Shown here one piece after another: positions 56,017 to 64,000 of a stretch of DNA of 64,000 nucleotides. The DNA is from Bisbaumannia sp015645095 (GTDB taxonomy: Bacteria; Pseudomonadota; Gammaproteobacteria; Pseudomonadales; Halomonadaceae): contig CP141893.1 in assembly GCA_036871055.1 (NCBI GenBank), positions 3,472,001 to 3,536,000 on the forward strand, in the 5' to 3' direction. The position numbers and the translations under genes are program-made. The notes beneath the pieces were generated by a model. It saw only the letters and a program-made list of their open reading frames with translations, did not search any database and was not told the DNA's origin. Every line of letters begins with the position of its first letter. Positions within the stretch are counted from its first letter, which is position 1.

Positions 56017-56360
56017 TGTTCACCCTGTACGGCATCAAGAACTGCGACACCTGCCGCAAGGCCCGCAAGGCCATGGACGGCTCCGGCATCCCCTACCAGT
56101 TCCATGACCTGCGCGAGGATGGCCTCTCGGCGCCGCTGCTCGAGCATCTTCTCGAGCGGGTGCCGGTGATGACCCTGCTCAACAAGCGCAGCACCACCTG
56201 GCGCCAGCTCGACGAGGCCGACAAGGCCGACGTCGATGCCAACAAGGCCCGTGAACTGATGCTGGCCCACCCCACCCTGCTCAAGCGCCCGCTGCTGGAT
56301 ACCGGCGGCGAGGTCCTGGTGGGCTACCGCGACGGCGACTACGACAATCTTCCGGGCTGA
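56016..56360 (+). CDS. ArsC/Spx-family thioredoxin-fold protein, YffB-like
   Basis: The 114-residue protein begins with FTLYGIKNCDTCRKARKAMD (CxxC at about 10-13), then LLEHLLERVPVMTLLNKRSTTWRQL and PTLLKRPLLDTGGEVLVGY, the YffB branch of the ArsC/Spx family. These have a thioredoxin-like fold. A glutathione-dependent reductase role is suggested for the family, but no substrate is known. Its place between dapC and dapD is conserved in related genomes. The ATG overlaps the dapC TGA. Confidence 0.9.
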   Translation: MFTLYGIKNCDTCRKARKAMDGSGIPYQFHDLREDGLSAPLLEHLLERVPVMTLLNKRSTTWRQLDEADKADVDANKARELMLAHPTLLKRPLLDTGGEVLVGYRDGDYDNLPG

Positions 56361-56397
56361 GCCGCGGCTCGCCCCATTTTCCAAGAGGACACACCCC

Positions 56398-57423
56398 ATG
56401 CTGAGCTTTGCACTCGGAATCGGCACCCAGAACACCCAGGGCGACTGGCTGGAGATCTACTATCCGGCGCCCCTGCTCAACCCCGACGACAGCCTGGTGG
56501 CCGCCGCCGCCAAGGCCCTGGACGCCCCCGCCGGCAAGGCCGCGGTGAGCTTCCTGCCGGAGCATTGTGCCGCCCTGGCCAGCGCCCTGCGCGAGGCCGG
56601 TCATGCCGACCAGGCCGAGCTGGCCGAGGCCTTCGCCGCGAGCCAACGGCCGCTGGTCGCCATGTTCCTGGCCGAGGACAGCGCTCCGGAGTCCGCTCCC
56701 GAGGTCTACCTCAAGCTGCACCTGCTCTCCCACCGCCTGGTCAAGCCCCACGGCCTGGACCTTACCGGCATGTTCGGCCTGCTGCGCAACGTGGCCTGGA
56801 CCAGCGAGGGCGCCATCGATATCGAGGAGCTGCCGGCGCGCCGCCTCAAGGCACGCCTGGAAGGGCGCCCCCTCTCGGTGGACTGCGTCGACAAGTTCCC
56901 CAAGATGACCGATTACGTGGTTCCCGGCGGCGTGCGCATCGCCGACACCGCCCGGGTACGCCTGGGCGCCTACCTGGGCGAGGGCACCACCGTGATGCAC
57001 GAGGGCTTCGTCAACTTCAATGCCGGTACCGAAGGCCCCGGCATGATCGAAGGGCGCATCTCCGCCGGCGTGATGGTGGGCAAGGGCTCCGATCTCGGCG
57101 GCGGCTGCTCCACCATGGGCACCCTCTCCGGCGGCGGCAATATCGTCATCAAGGTGGGTGAAGGCTGCCTGATCGGCGCCAATGCCGGCATCGGCATCCC
57201 GCTGGGCGATCGCTGCACCGTGGAAGCGGGCCTCTATATCACCGCCGGCGCCAAGGTCGTCTTGCTCGACGACCAGGGCCAGGAGGTCCAGACCGTGGCC
57301 GCCCGCGACCTGGCCGGCCAGGACGACCTGCTGCTGCGTCGCAACTCGGTCAATGGCCGCATCGAATGCCTGACCAACAAGAGCGCCATCGCCCTCAACG
57401 AAGCGCTGCACGCCCACAACTAA
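56398..57423 (+). CDS. dapD: Tetrahydrodipicolinate N-succinyltransferase DapD
   Basis: DapD succinylates tetrahydrodipicolinate using succinyl-CoA. At 341 residues it is the longer, pseudomonad-type DapD. The N-terminal domain (LSFALGIGTQNTQGDWLEIYYPAP) is followed by a left-handed beta helix (about 180-300: GGVRIADTARVRLGAYLGEGTTVMHEGFVNFNAGT and GGGCSTMGTLSGGGNIVIKVGEGCLIGANAGIGI). AAGAGGA precedes the ATG. A 9-bp GC stem (CGGGCCCGC/GCGGGCCCG) in the spacer before dapE has no T-run. Confidence 0.96.
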   Translation: MLSFALGIGTQNTQGDWLEIYYPAPLLNPDDSLVAAAAKALDAPAGKAAVSFLPEHCAALASALREAGHADQAELAEAFAASQRPLVAMFLAEDSAPESAPEVYLKLHLLSHRLVKPHGLDLTGMFGLLRNVAWTSEGAIDIEELPARRLKARLEGRPLSVDCVDKFPKMTDYVVPGGVRIADTARVRLGAYLGEGTTVMHEGFVNFNAGTEGPGMIEGRISAGVMVGKGSDLGGGCSTMGTLSGGGNIVIKVGEGCLIGANAGIGIPLGDRCTVEAGLYITAGAKVVLLDDQGQEVQTVAARDLAGQDDLLLRRNSVNGRIECLTNKSAIALNEALHAHN

Positions 57424-57479
57424 GCGCCTCCGGGCCCGCCACAGAGCGGGCCCGGCCCTCTTCCCGATCAGGAATGCCC

Positions 57480-58643
57480 ATGTCCGCCAGTGCCTCCTCT
57501 GCCGACCTCTCCCCCACCCTCGACCTCGCCATGGACTTGATGCGGCGCCCCTCGGTGACTCCCGATGACGCCGGCTGCCAGGCGGTGATGATCGAGCGCC
57601 TGGAACGGCTCGGCTTCCATATCGAGCCCCTGCCCTTCGGCGACGTGGAGAACTTCTGGGCGGTGCGTGGCCACCACGGCCCGGTGCTGGCCTTCGCCGG
57701 CCATACCGACGTGGTGCCCAGCGGCCCCCATGTGCATTGGCAGCACCCCCCCTTCGAACCCTGCATCGACGAGGAGGGCATGCTCTGGGGACGCGGCGCC
57801 GCCGACATGAAGGGCAGCCTGGCGGCTATGATCACCGCGGTGGAGCGCTTCGTGACCGCCCATCCGGAGCACCCTGGCAAGATCGCCTTCCTGATCACCT
57901 CCGACGAGGAGGGGCCCGCGGTCGATGGCACCCGGGCCGTGGTGGCGCACCTGCGCGAGGCCCACGAGCGCCTCGACTACTGCATCGTCGGCGAACCCTC
58001 CTCCACCAGCGAACTCGCCGACGTGATCAAGAACGGTCGCCGCGGCTCGCTCGGCGGCGTGCTGCATATCAAGGGCAAGCAGGGCCATGTGGCCTACCCC
58101 CATCTGGCCCGCAACCCCATCCACGAGGCGGCGCCGGCCCTGGATGCGCTGGTGCATGAGCATTGGGACGACGGCAACGCCTTCTTCCCGGCCACCAGCT
58201 TCCAGATCTCCAATATTCGCGCCGGTACCGGCGCCACCAACGTGATTCCCGGCGAGCTGGAGGTGGTCTTCAACTTCCGCTACTCCACCGAGGTGACCCA
58301 CGAACAGCTGCGAGAGCGCACCGAGGCGATCCTCGCCGCCCAGGGCCTCGACTTCCATATCGACTGGACCCTCAACGGCGAGCCCTTCCTCACCGCCGAG
58401 GGGGAGCTGGTGGAGGCCGCGGTGAGCGGCGTCGAGGCGGTACTGGGGCGGCGCCCCGAGCTCTCCACCGCCGGCGGCACCTCGGATGGGCGCTTTATCG
58501 CCACCCTGGGCACCCAGGTGGTGGAGCTGGGCCCCCTGAATGCCACCATCCACCAGGTCAACGAGCGGATCCGCGCCGCCGACCTGGACACCCTGAGCCT
58601 GATCTACGAGGCGATCCTCGACCGTCTCTTCATTAATTCCTGA
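57480..58643 (+). CDS. dapE: Succinyl-diaminopimelate desuccinylase DapE
   Basis: DapE hydrolyses N-succinyl-LL-diaminopimelate with two zinc ions. The 387 residues show DLMRRPSVTPDDAGCQ, the metal ligands in AFAGHTDVVPSGP, GRGAADMKGSLAAMI and TSDEEGPAVDGT, and STAGGTSDGRFIATLGTQVVELGPLNATIHQVNERI, with the final His. AGGA lies 6 bases before ATG 57480; ATG 57474 is an in-frame alternative. It completes the dapC-dapD-dapE set. Confidence 0.96.
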   Translation: MSASASSADLSPTLDLAMDLMRRPSVTPDDAGCQAVMIERLERLGFHIEPLPFGDVENFWAVRGHHGPVLAFAGHTDVVPSGPHVHWQHPPFEPCIDEEGMLWGRGAADMKGSLAAMITAVERFVTAHPEHPGKIAFLITSDEEGPAVDGTRAVVAHLREAHERLDYCIVGEPSSTSELADVIKNGRRGSLGGVLHIKGKQGHVAYPHLARNPIHEAAPALDALVHEHWDDGNAFFPATSFQISNIRAGTGATNVIPGELEVVFNFRYSTEVTHEQLRERTEAILAAQGLDFHIDWTLNGEPFLTAEGELVEAAVSGVEAVLGRRPELSTAGGTSDGRFIATLGTQVVELGPLNATIHQVNERIRAADLDTLSLIYEAILDRLFINS

Positions 58644-58650
58644 GGCGATT

Positions 58651-59037
58651 ATGGATCACTATCCAGATATCGAGATCTACCTGGCCGAAGCCGACCGTGA
58701 GCGGCTCGATGCCTGGCTGGGTGAACGCCTGGACGCTCCGCCCCTGGCCCCCGCGGGGCGCGGCAAGTGGCGTACCCGGGGACGCTGCCAGGGCGACTGC
58801 GTGCCGGTGCTGCTGGTGGAGAAGGCCGCCGACGGTTTTGCCAGCCTGTGGTTCGACAGCCCCGCGACCCCTTGGGCGGATGACCGAAGCTGCGCCCGCG
58901 AAGCCGCCGACGCCCTCGGCTGCGAGGTGCGCTGCTCCCTGGGCGGCTGGCAGCCCGGCGACGACCCGGACCGCTTCTGGCGGGTGCGCCCGGGCCAGGA
59001 GGGGGAGCTCTTTCACTGGCCCGACTCCGGGCAGTGA
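58651..59037 (+). CDS. Conserved hypothetical acidic protein, 128 residues
   Basis: A soluble, acidic protein starting MDHYPDIEIYLAEADRERLDAWL, with Trp/Cys-containing middle (GKWRTRGRCQGDCVPVLLVEKAADGFASLWFDSP) and WRVRPGQEGELFHWPD near the end. The three Cys in RCQGDC and SCAREA do not form a recognised zinc motif. GAGGCG precedes ATG 58651, 7 bases after dapE, so it is probably cotranscribed. No family is recognised; codon use is like the neighbours. Confidence 0.75.
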   Translation: MDHYPDIEIYLAEADRERLDAWLGERLDAPPLAPAGRGKWRTRGRCQGDCVPVLLVEKAADGFASLWFDSPATPWADDRSCAREAADALGCEVRCSLGGWQPGDDPDRFWRVRPGQEGELFHWPDSGQ

Positions 59038-59056
59038 GCGATGCCCTACCCCGGAT

Positions 59057-59090
59057 ACGACAATGCCCCGCCGAGGCGGGGCATTGTCGT
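59057..59090. terminator. Bidirectional hairpin between convergent genes
   Basis: ACGACAATGCCCCGC and GCGGGGCATTGTCGT are perfect complements (15 bp) around CGAG. It lies between two converging genes and can serve both. T-runs are short on both sides. Confidence 0.75.
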
Positions 59091-59137
59091 CAGTCGCGGG
59101 GACGGGCAAAACCCGCCGAGCGATGTCAGGCCGTTTA

Positions 59138-59602
59138 TCAGGTGATCACGGTGACATCGTCGGCTTGAAGCCCCCGCTCATTCTCGATCACCTGGTAACG
59201 CACCTTCTGGCCCTCGGCCAGGGTTCGGTGCCCCTTGCCGCGAATGGCCCGGAAATGCACGAAGACATCCTGGCCATTGCCGCGGGTGATAAAACCGTAG
59301 CCCTTGTTGACGTTGAACCACTTCACCTCACCGATCTCGCGATCGTCGGCTTCCACCTCGGCCAGGGTCGCCAGCCGGGGGGTCAGCAGGTTGACCGCCA
59401 GGGTGGCCACCAGCAGCGACAGGAAGACCGCGGCGGCGGCCGCCAGATAGGTGGCCGCCACCTCGCCGGAGGCGAGCAACTCACCGAGCAGGGCCGCCAG
59501 GTCGGCATTGGCCTGGGCCACCAGCACGGCCACCAGCAGCGGGGCCGGGGTAGCGAGCAGCAGGCTGATCAGGCTACAACGAAGCAATACCTTTTGATTC
59601 AT
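59138..59602 (-). CDS. Membrane-anchored cold-shock-domain protein
   Basis: The 154-residue protein has two transmembrane helices (about 9-30 and 50-73) followed by a complete cold-shock domain (91-154). The domain reads GEVKWFNVNKGYGFITRGNGQDVFVHFRAI with both nucleic-acid-binding motifs (GYGFI and VFVHF). Canonical CspA-type proteins are soluble, so a membrane-tethered single-strand RNA or DNA binder is implied. The C-terminal domain should face the cytoplasm. Its function is not known. It is divergent from slyX. Confidence 0.85.
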   Translation of the reverse strand: MNQKVLLRCSLISLLLATPAPLLVAVLVAQANADLAALLGELLASGEVAATYLAAAAAVFLSLLVATLAVNLLTPRLATLAEVEADDREIGEVKWFNVNKGYGFITRGNGQDVFVHFRAIRGKGHRTLAEGQKVRYQVIENERGLQADDVTVIT

Positions 59603-59715
59603 GGACCTCGACTTCTCTTGTTATGAAGACAGTAAAAACGCCAGCACGGCGGCGACGAGAAGCGGCGTCCGGATACGACAACGATGCCGGTAACAACCAC
59701 GATGAAGGTGCCGCT

Positions 59716-59994
59716 ATGCATGACGAGACAGACCCGAGCGATTCTAGCACGTCAAATCCAGGCCCGCTCGCCCGGCTGGAAGCCCGCCTGGAGGCGCTGG
59801 AGAGCCGCATCGCCTATCAGGAGCACTGGCTGGAGACCCTGGATCAAGCGGTGGCCGACAAGGAGCGCCGGCTGGATCACCTGGAGCGCCTCAGCCAACT
59901 GATGCAGACCAGGCTGAGGGAGCAGCACCACGCCCTGCAGGAACAGGAGGACGGCGGCTACTCCCCCGAACACGAAGTGCCGCCGCACTACTAG
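59716..59994 (+). CDS. slyX: SlyX family protein
   Basis: This small protein (about 92 residues) is dominated by a heptad-rich helix, LARLEARLEALESRIAYQEHWLETLDQAVADKERRLDHLERL, then LMQTRLREQ and the Pro-rich end PEHEVPPHY shared by SlyX proteins. SlyX is a coiled-coil protein of unknown function conserved in gammaproteobacteria. ATG 59716 has AAGGTG 6 bases upstream; an earlier frame opening at 59623 has no such site. Confidence 0.85.
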   Translation: MHDETDPSDSSTSNPGPLARLEARLEALESRIAYQEHWLETLDQAVADKERRLDHLERLSQLMQTRLREQHHALQEQEDGGYSPEHEVPPHY

Positions 59995-60077
59995 GCAGGA
60001 GCGAGGAGCCGCATTCGGCCCGCATTGCTGGCCACAAGGGGAGGGGCTTGTGGCGGTGGCTTGCTCCTGGCCGCTTA

Positions 60078-61028
60078 TCAGAGCTCGTCGAGGTAACGCT
60101 CGGCGTCGAGGGCGGCCATGCAGCCGGTCCCGGCGGAGGTGACCGCCTGGCGGTAGACATGGTCCATGACGTCACCGGCGGCGAAGACGCCGGGAACGCT
60201 GGTGGCGGTGGCATTGCCGTCGAGGCCTGACTTCACCTGGATATAGCCATTGTTCATCTCCAGTTGCCCCTCGAAGATGCCGGTGTTGGGGCTATGGCCG
60301 ATGGCGATAAAGAGCCCCGGCGCCTGGATCTCCTTGGTGCTGCCATCCAGGGTGGACCGGATGCGCACCCCGGTCACGCCGCTGTTGTCGCCCAGCACCT
60401 CGTCCAGGGTGTGGTTCCACTCCAGTACGACGTTGCCGTTCGCGGCCTTCTCGAACAGCTTGTCCTGGAGGATCTTCTCGGCACGCAGGCTGTCGCGGCG
60501 ATGCACCAGGGTCACCTTGGACGCGATATTGGAGAGATAGAGCGCTTCTTCCACGGCGGTATTGCCGCCGCCCACCACCACCACTTCCTGGTTGCGGTAG
60601 AAGAAGCCGTCGCAGGTGGCACAAGCGGAGACCCCCTGGCCCATGAACTGCTGCTCGGAGGGCAGCCCCAGGTAACGGGCGCTGGCGCCAGTGGCGATGA
60701 TCAGGGCATCGCAGGTATAAGTGCCGCTATCGCCCTTGAGGGTAAAGGGGCGCTCGCCCAGGCTCACCGCATTGATATGATCGAACAGCACCTCGGTATC
60801 GAAGCGCTCGGCGTGACGCTTCATGCGCTCCATCAGCTCCGGCCCCTGAACGCCGTTCTCGTCGCCGGGCCAGTTGTCCACATCGGTGGTGGTGGTCAGC
60901 TGCCCCCCCGCCTGGATGCCGGTGATCAGCAGCGGCTTGAGGTTGGCACGGGCCGCATAGACGGCGGCGGTATAGCCGGCCGGGCCGGAACCGAGAATGA
61001 TCAGGCGTTCATGGCGTACTTCGCTCAT
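60078..61028 (-). CDS. trxB: Thioredoxin reductase
   Basis: TrxB reduces thioredoxin with NADPH through FAD and a redox disulfide. From ATG 61028 the enzyme has 316 residues with the FAD motif LIILGSGPAGYTAAVYAARA, the redox-active pair in CATCDGFFYRNQEVVVVGGGN, the NADPH site GGGNTAVEEALYL and the C-terminal FAD motif VPGVFAAGDVMDHVYRQAVTSAGTGCMAALDAE. It lies downstream of a 2-Cys peroxiredoxin gene, a likely recipient of its electrons through thioredoxin. Confidence 0.97.
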   Translation of the reverse strand: MSEVRHERLIILGSGPAGYTAAVYAARANLKPLLITGIQAGGQLTTTTDVDNWPGDENGVQGPELMERMKRHAERFDTEVLFDHINAVSLGERPFTLKGDSGTYTCDALIIATGASARYLGLPSEQQFMGQGVSACATCDGFFYRNQEVVVVGGGNTAVEEALYLSNIASKVTLVHRRDSLRAEKILQDKLFEKAANGNVVLEWNHTLDEVLGDNSGVTGVRIRSTLDGSTKEIQAPGLFIAIGHSPNTGIFEGQLEMNNGYIQVKSGLDGNATATSVPGVFAAGDVMDHVYRQAVTSAGTGCMAALDAERYLDEL

Positions 61029-61132
61029 CGGAAACCTCGTCGCGTCATCAAAGGCGGGGATGTTCTGGTCTGGGCCCTGACAGGACACAGGCCACAACAC
61101 CGACGGCATTGTAACACCGCCCCGAACGTAAA

Positions 61133-61154
61133 GAGGCGGCCCGCAGGCCGCCTC
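61133..61154 (-). terminator. Hairpin between the peroxiredoxin gene and trxB
   Basis: On the minus strand GAGGCGGCC-TGCG-GGCCGCCTC is a perfect 9-bp stem followed by TTTACG. It lies 16 bases after the peroxiredoxin stop and 105 before the trxB start, so trxB probably also has its own promoter. Confidence 0.7.
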
Positions 61155-61170
61155 CTCACACTAGGGTCGC

Positions 61171-61773
61171 TTACAGGGCTTCTGCATTGGCGCCCAGGTA
61201 CTTGGCCACGCCTTCGGCGTCGGCCTGCATACCTTCTTTACCCTCTTCCCAACCGGCCGGGCAGACTTCGCCGTTGGCCTGGTGGTGCTTGAGGGCCTTG
61301 ACCATGCGCACCATCTCGTCGACGTTGCGGCCCAGCGGCAGGTTGTTGACCACCTGGTGCTGGACGACGCCATCTTCGTCGATCAGGAAGGAGGCGCGCA
61401 GGGCGACGCCGGCTTCCGGATGCTCGATGCCGTAGGCCTGGGCGATGTCGTGCTTGACGTCGGCCACGATCGGGAAGCCGACTTCACCGATGCCGCCGGC
61501 CTCCGGAGAGGTCTTGCGCCAGGCGTAGTGGGTGAACTGGGAGTCGATGGAGACACCGATCACCTCGACGCCCAGGTCACGGAAAGCGGCCAGACGGTTG
61601 TCGTGGGCGATGATTTCGGACGGGCACACGAAGGTGAAGTCCAGCGGCCAGAAGAACAGGACGCGGAGCTTGCCGTTGCTGTCGGAGAGCTTGAAGTTCT
61701 CGACGATCTCACCGTTACCCAGAACGGCTGCCGCTTCGAAATCCGGGGCTTGACGACCAACCAGTACGCTCAT
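61171..61773 (-). CDS. 2-Cys peroxiredoxin (AhpC/TSA family)
   Basis: This 200-residue typical 2-Cys peroxiredoxin reduces hydrogen peroxide and organic peroxides. It shows the peroxidatic Cys in LDFTFVCPSEIIAHDN (about residue 50), VSIDSQFTHYAW, the Arg in VALRASFLIDEDG and the resolving Cys in GEVCPAGWEEGKEG. With trxB next to it, thioredoxin reductase-thioredoxin is the likely reductant; no ahpF is present. AAGGAGA precedes the ATG. The upstream AT-rich region contains ATA tetrads but not at OxyR spacing. Confidence 0.95.
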   Translation of the reverse strand: MSVLVGRQAPDFEAAAVLGNGEIVENFKLSDSNGKLRVLFFWPLDFTFVCPSEIIAHDNRLAAFRDLGVEVIGVSIDSQFTHYAWRKTSPEAGGIGEVGFPIVADVKHDIAQAYGIEHPEAGVALRASFLIDEDGVVQHQVVNNLPLGRNVDEMVRMVKALKHHQANGEVCPAGWEEGKEGMQADAEGVAKYLGANAEAL

Positions 61774-61919
61774 GCAAATCTCCTTAACGAGAGTGGGTGT
61801 TGCTGTCGTGAACTTGAACGGGGACTAGACTAAGGTGGGTGCCCCGATATGGCAATTTAATAAGCCCAATAGGACATATAGCCGGACCCTATCTGCGCCC
61901 GATGACGACCCCATGACGG

Positions 61920-62129
61920 CTAGACGACCTCGTCATCCCGCCCCAGGGTCACCTCCACCGATTCCCCATCGGCGGCTGCCACTTCCACCCTGACCTGGAT
62001 CGGCGCACAGCAGCGCGGACAATCCTCCCAGGTCTGATGGCTGCCCTGGCTGGCATCCACCAGCAGGTCGAAGGCAGTGCTACAGTAGGGACAGTGCACG
62101 GCCAGAGAATTCAGCATTTCTTCATGCAT
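61920..62129 (-). CDS. CPXCG-motif cysteine-rich protein
   Basis: This 69-residue protein has two cysteine pairs, VHCPYCSTAFDLLVD near the start and WEDCPRCCAPIQVRVEV in the middle, forming a probable zinc ribbon of the CPXCG family. Members are small, widespread in gammaproteobacteria and without known function. ATG 62129 has GGAG 7 bases upstream; a longer in-frame start at 62147 lacks one. It is divergent from acnA. Confidence 0.85.
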   Translation of the reverse strand: MHEEMLNSLAVHCPYCSTAFDLLVDASQGSHQTWEDCPRCCAPIQVRVEVAAADGESVEVTLGRDDEVV

Positions 62130-62305
62130 GTCAGGCTCCCCGCGCACCGCCGGGCAAATAAGAAGATGGGGGCGGCGCGCACTGCCTTCAAGTCTAGCCG
62201 CCCCTCGCCTTGAAGACGCCCTCTGTCATGCCCATCTCTGACCCATGGGAGCTCGATGGCGGCCACCCCGCCGACGGACCGACCAGCCTCGATAAGGAGG
62301 AACGC

Positions 62306-64000
<1,695 letters not shown>

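Noticed and set aside
61846..61881. Possible OxyR site upstream of the peroxiredoxin gene (ATAT, ATAA, ATAG, ATAG tetrads)
   Set aside because: The tetrads are spaced 9-13 bases apart instead of the regular ATAG-N7-CTAT pattern and have no dyad symmetry.

Overview
The window is GC-rich (well over 60% by eye), gene-dense chromosomal DNA from a gammaproteobacterium. The gene content, the neighbourhoods (argS-SPOR-hslVU-DUF971-ubiEJB-hisE-tatABC, hemB-ppk1, ubiD-fre-folM, lpxD to rpsB, map-glnD-dapC-dapD-dapE) and the acidic protein tendency point to Halomonadaceae, most likely Halomonas or a close relative. That assignment is inference from content, not from an rRNA or a search. Most of the window is housekeeping; no rRNA, tRNA or CRISPR array was seen.

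Layout. 1-9.1 kb (+): end of argS, a SPOR-domain cell-division protein, hslVU with a candidate heat-shock promoter, a DUF971 gene, ubiE-ubiJ-ubiB, hisE and tatABC. 9.1-13.9 kb: elbB (-), then hemB-ppk1 (+) behind a well-formed PHO box, then a DUF3087 membrane protein (-). 14-18.7 kb (-): a DAHP synthase preceded by two small aromatic-rich leader ORFs, a 40-residue membrane peptide, and the coupled genes ubiD-fre-folM. 19-28.2 kb: rho (-), ppx (+), tilS, accA and dnaE (-).

28.2-35.9 kb is an accessory region separating dnaE from rnhB, genes that are normally neighbours in gammaproteobacteria. It holds a lipoprotein gene and a strongly AT-rich minus-strand operon: a 47-codon glycine-rich peptide gene ending in Trp, a GRDP-like (PF07173-type) protein, a MATE/MOP-type multi-span transporter and a flavin-dependent tryptophan halogenase. 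The halogenase is split by an IS30-family insertion with a short target duplication; removing it restores one 518-residue frame with the catalytic residues intact. An ISL3-family element with a perfect 8-bp target duplication lies upstream. The whole looks like a recently silenced cassette for a halogenated ribosomal peptide, and is the most novel item here.

35.9-50.8 kb (-) is the envelope and translation cluster rpsB-tsf-pyrH-frr-uppS-cdsA-dxr-rseP-bamA-skp-lpxD-fabZ-lpxA-lpxB-rnhB, with a partial tandem duplication of the rnhB start. 51-58.6 kb (+) is map-glnD-dapC-arsC-like-dapD-dapE, with a 168-bp MITE-like element upstream of dapC. 58.6-64 kb carries a hypothetical protein, a membrane-anchored cold-shock-domain protein, slyX, trxB with a 2-Cys peroxiredoxin, a CPXCG protein and the first 565 codons of acnA.

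A dispersed repeat of about 160 bp occurs three times (3.7, 18.9 and 35.8 kb), each time just 3' of a gene and in the same orientation relative to it. Long antisense reading frames opposite dnaE, tilS, bamA and others are by-products of high GC and are not annotated.
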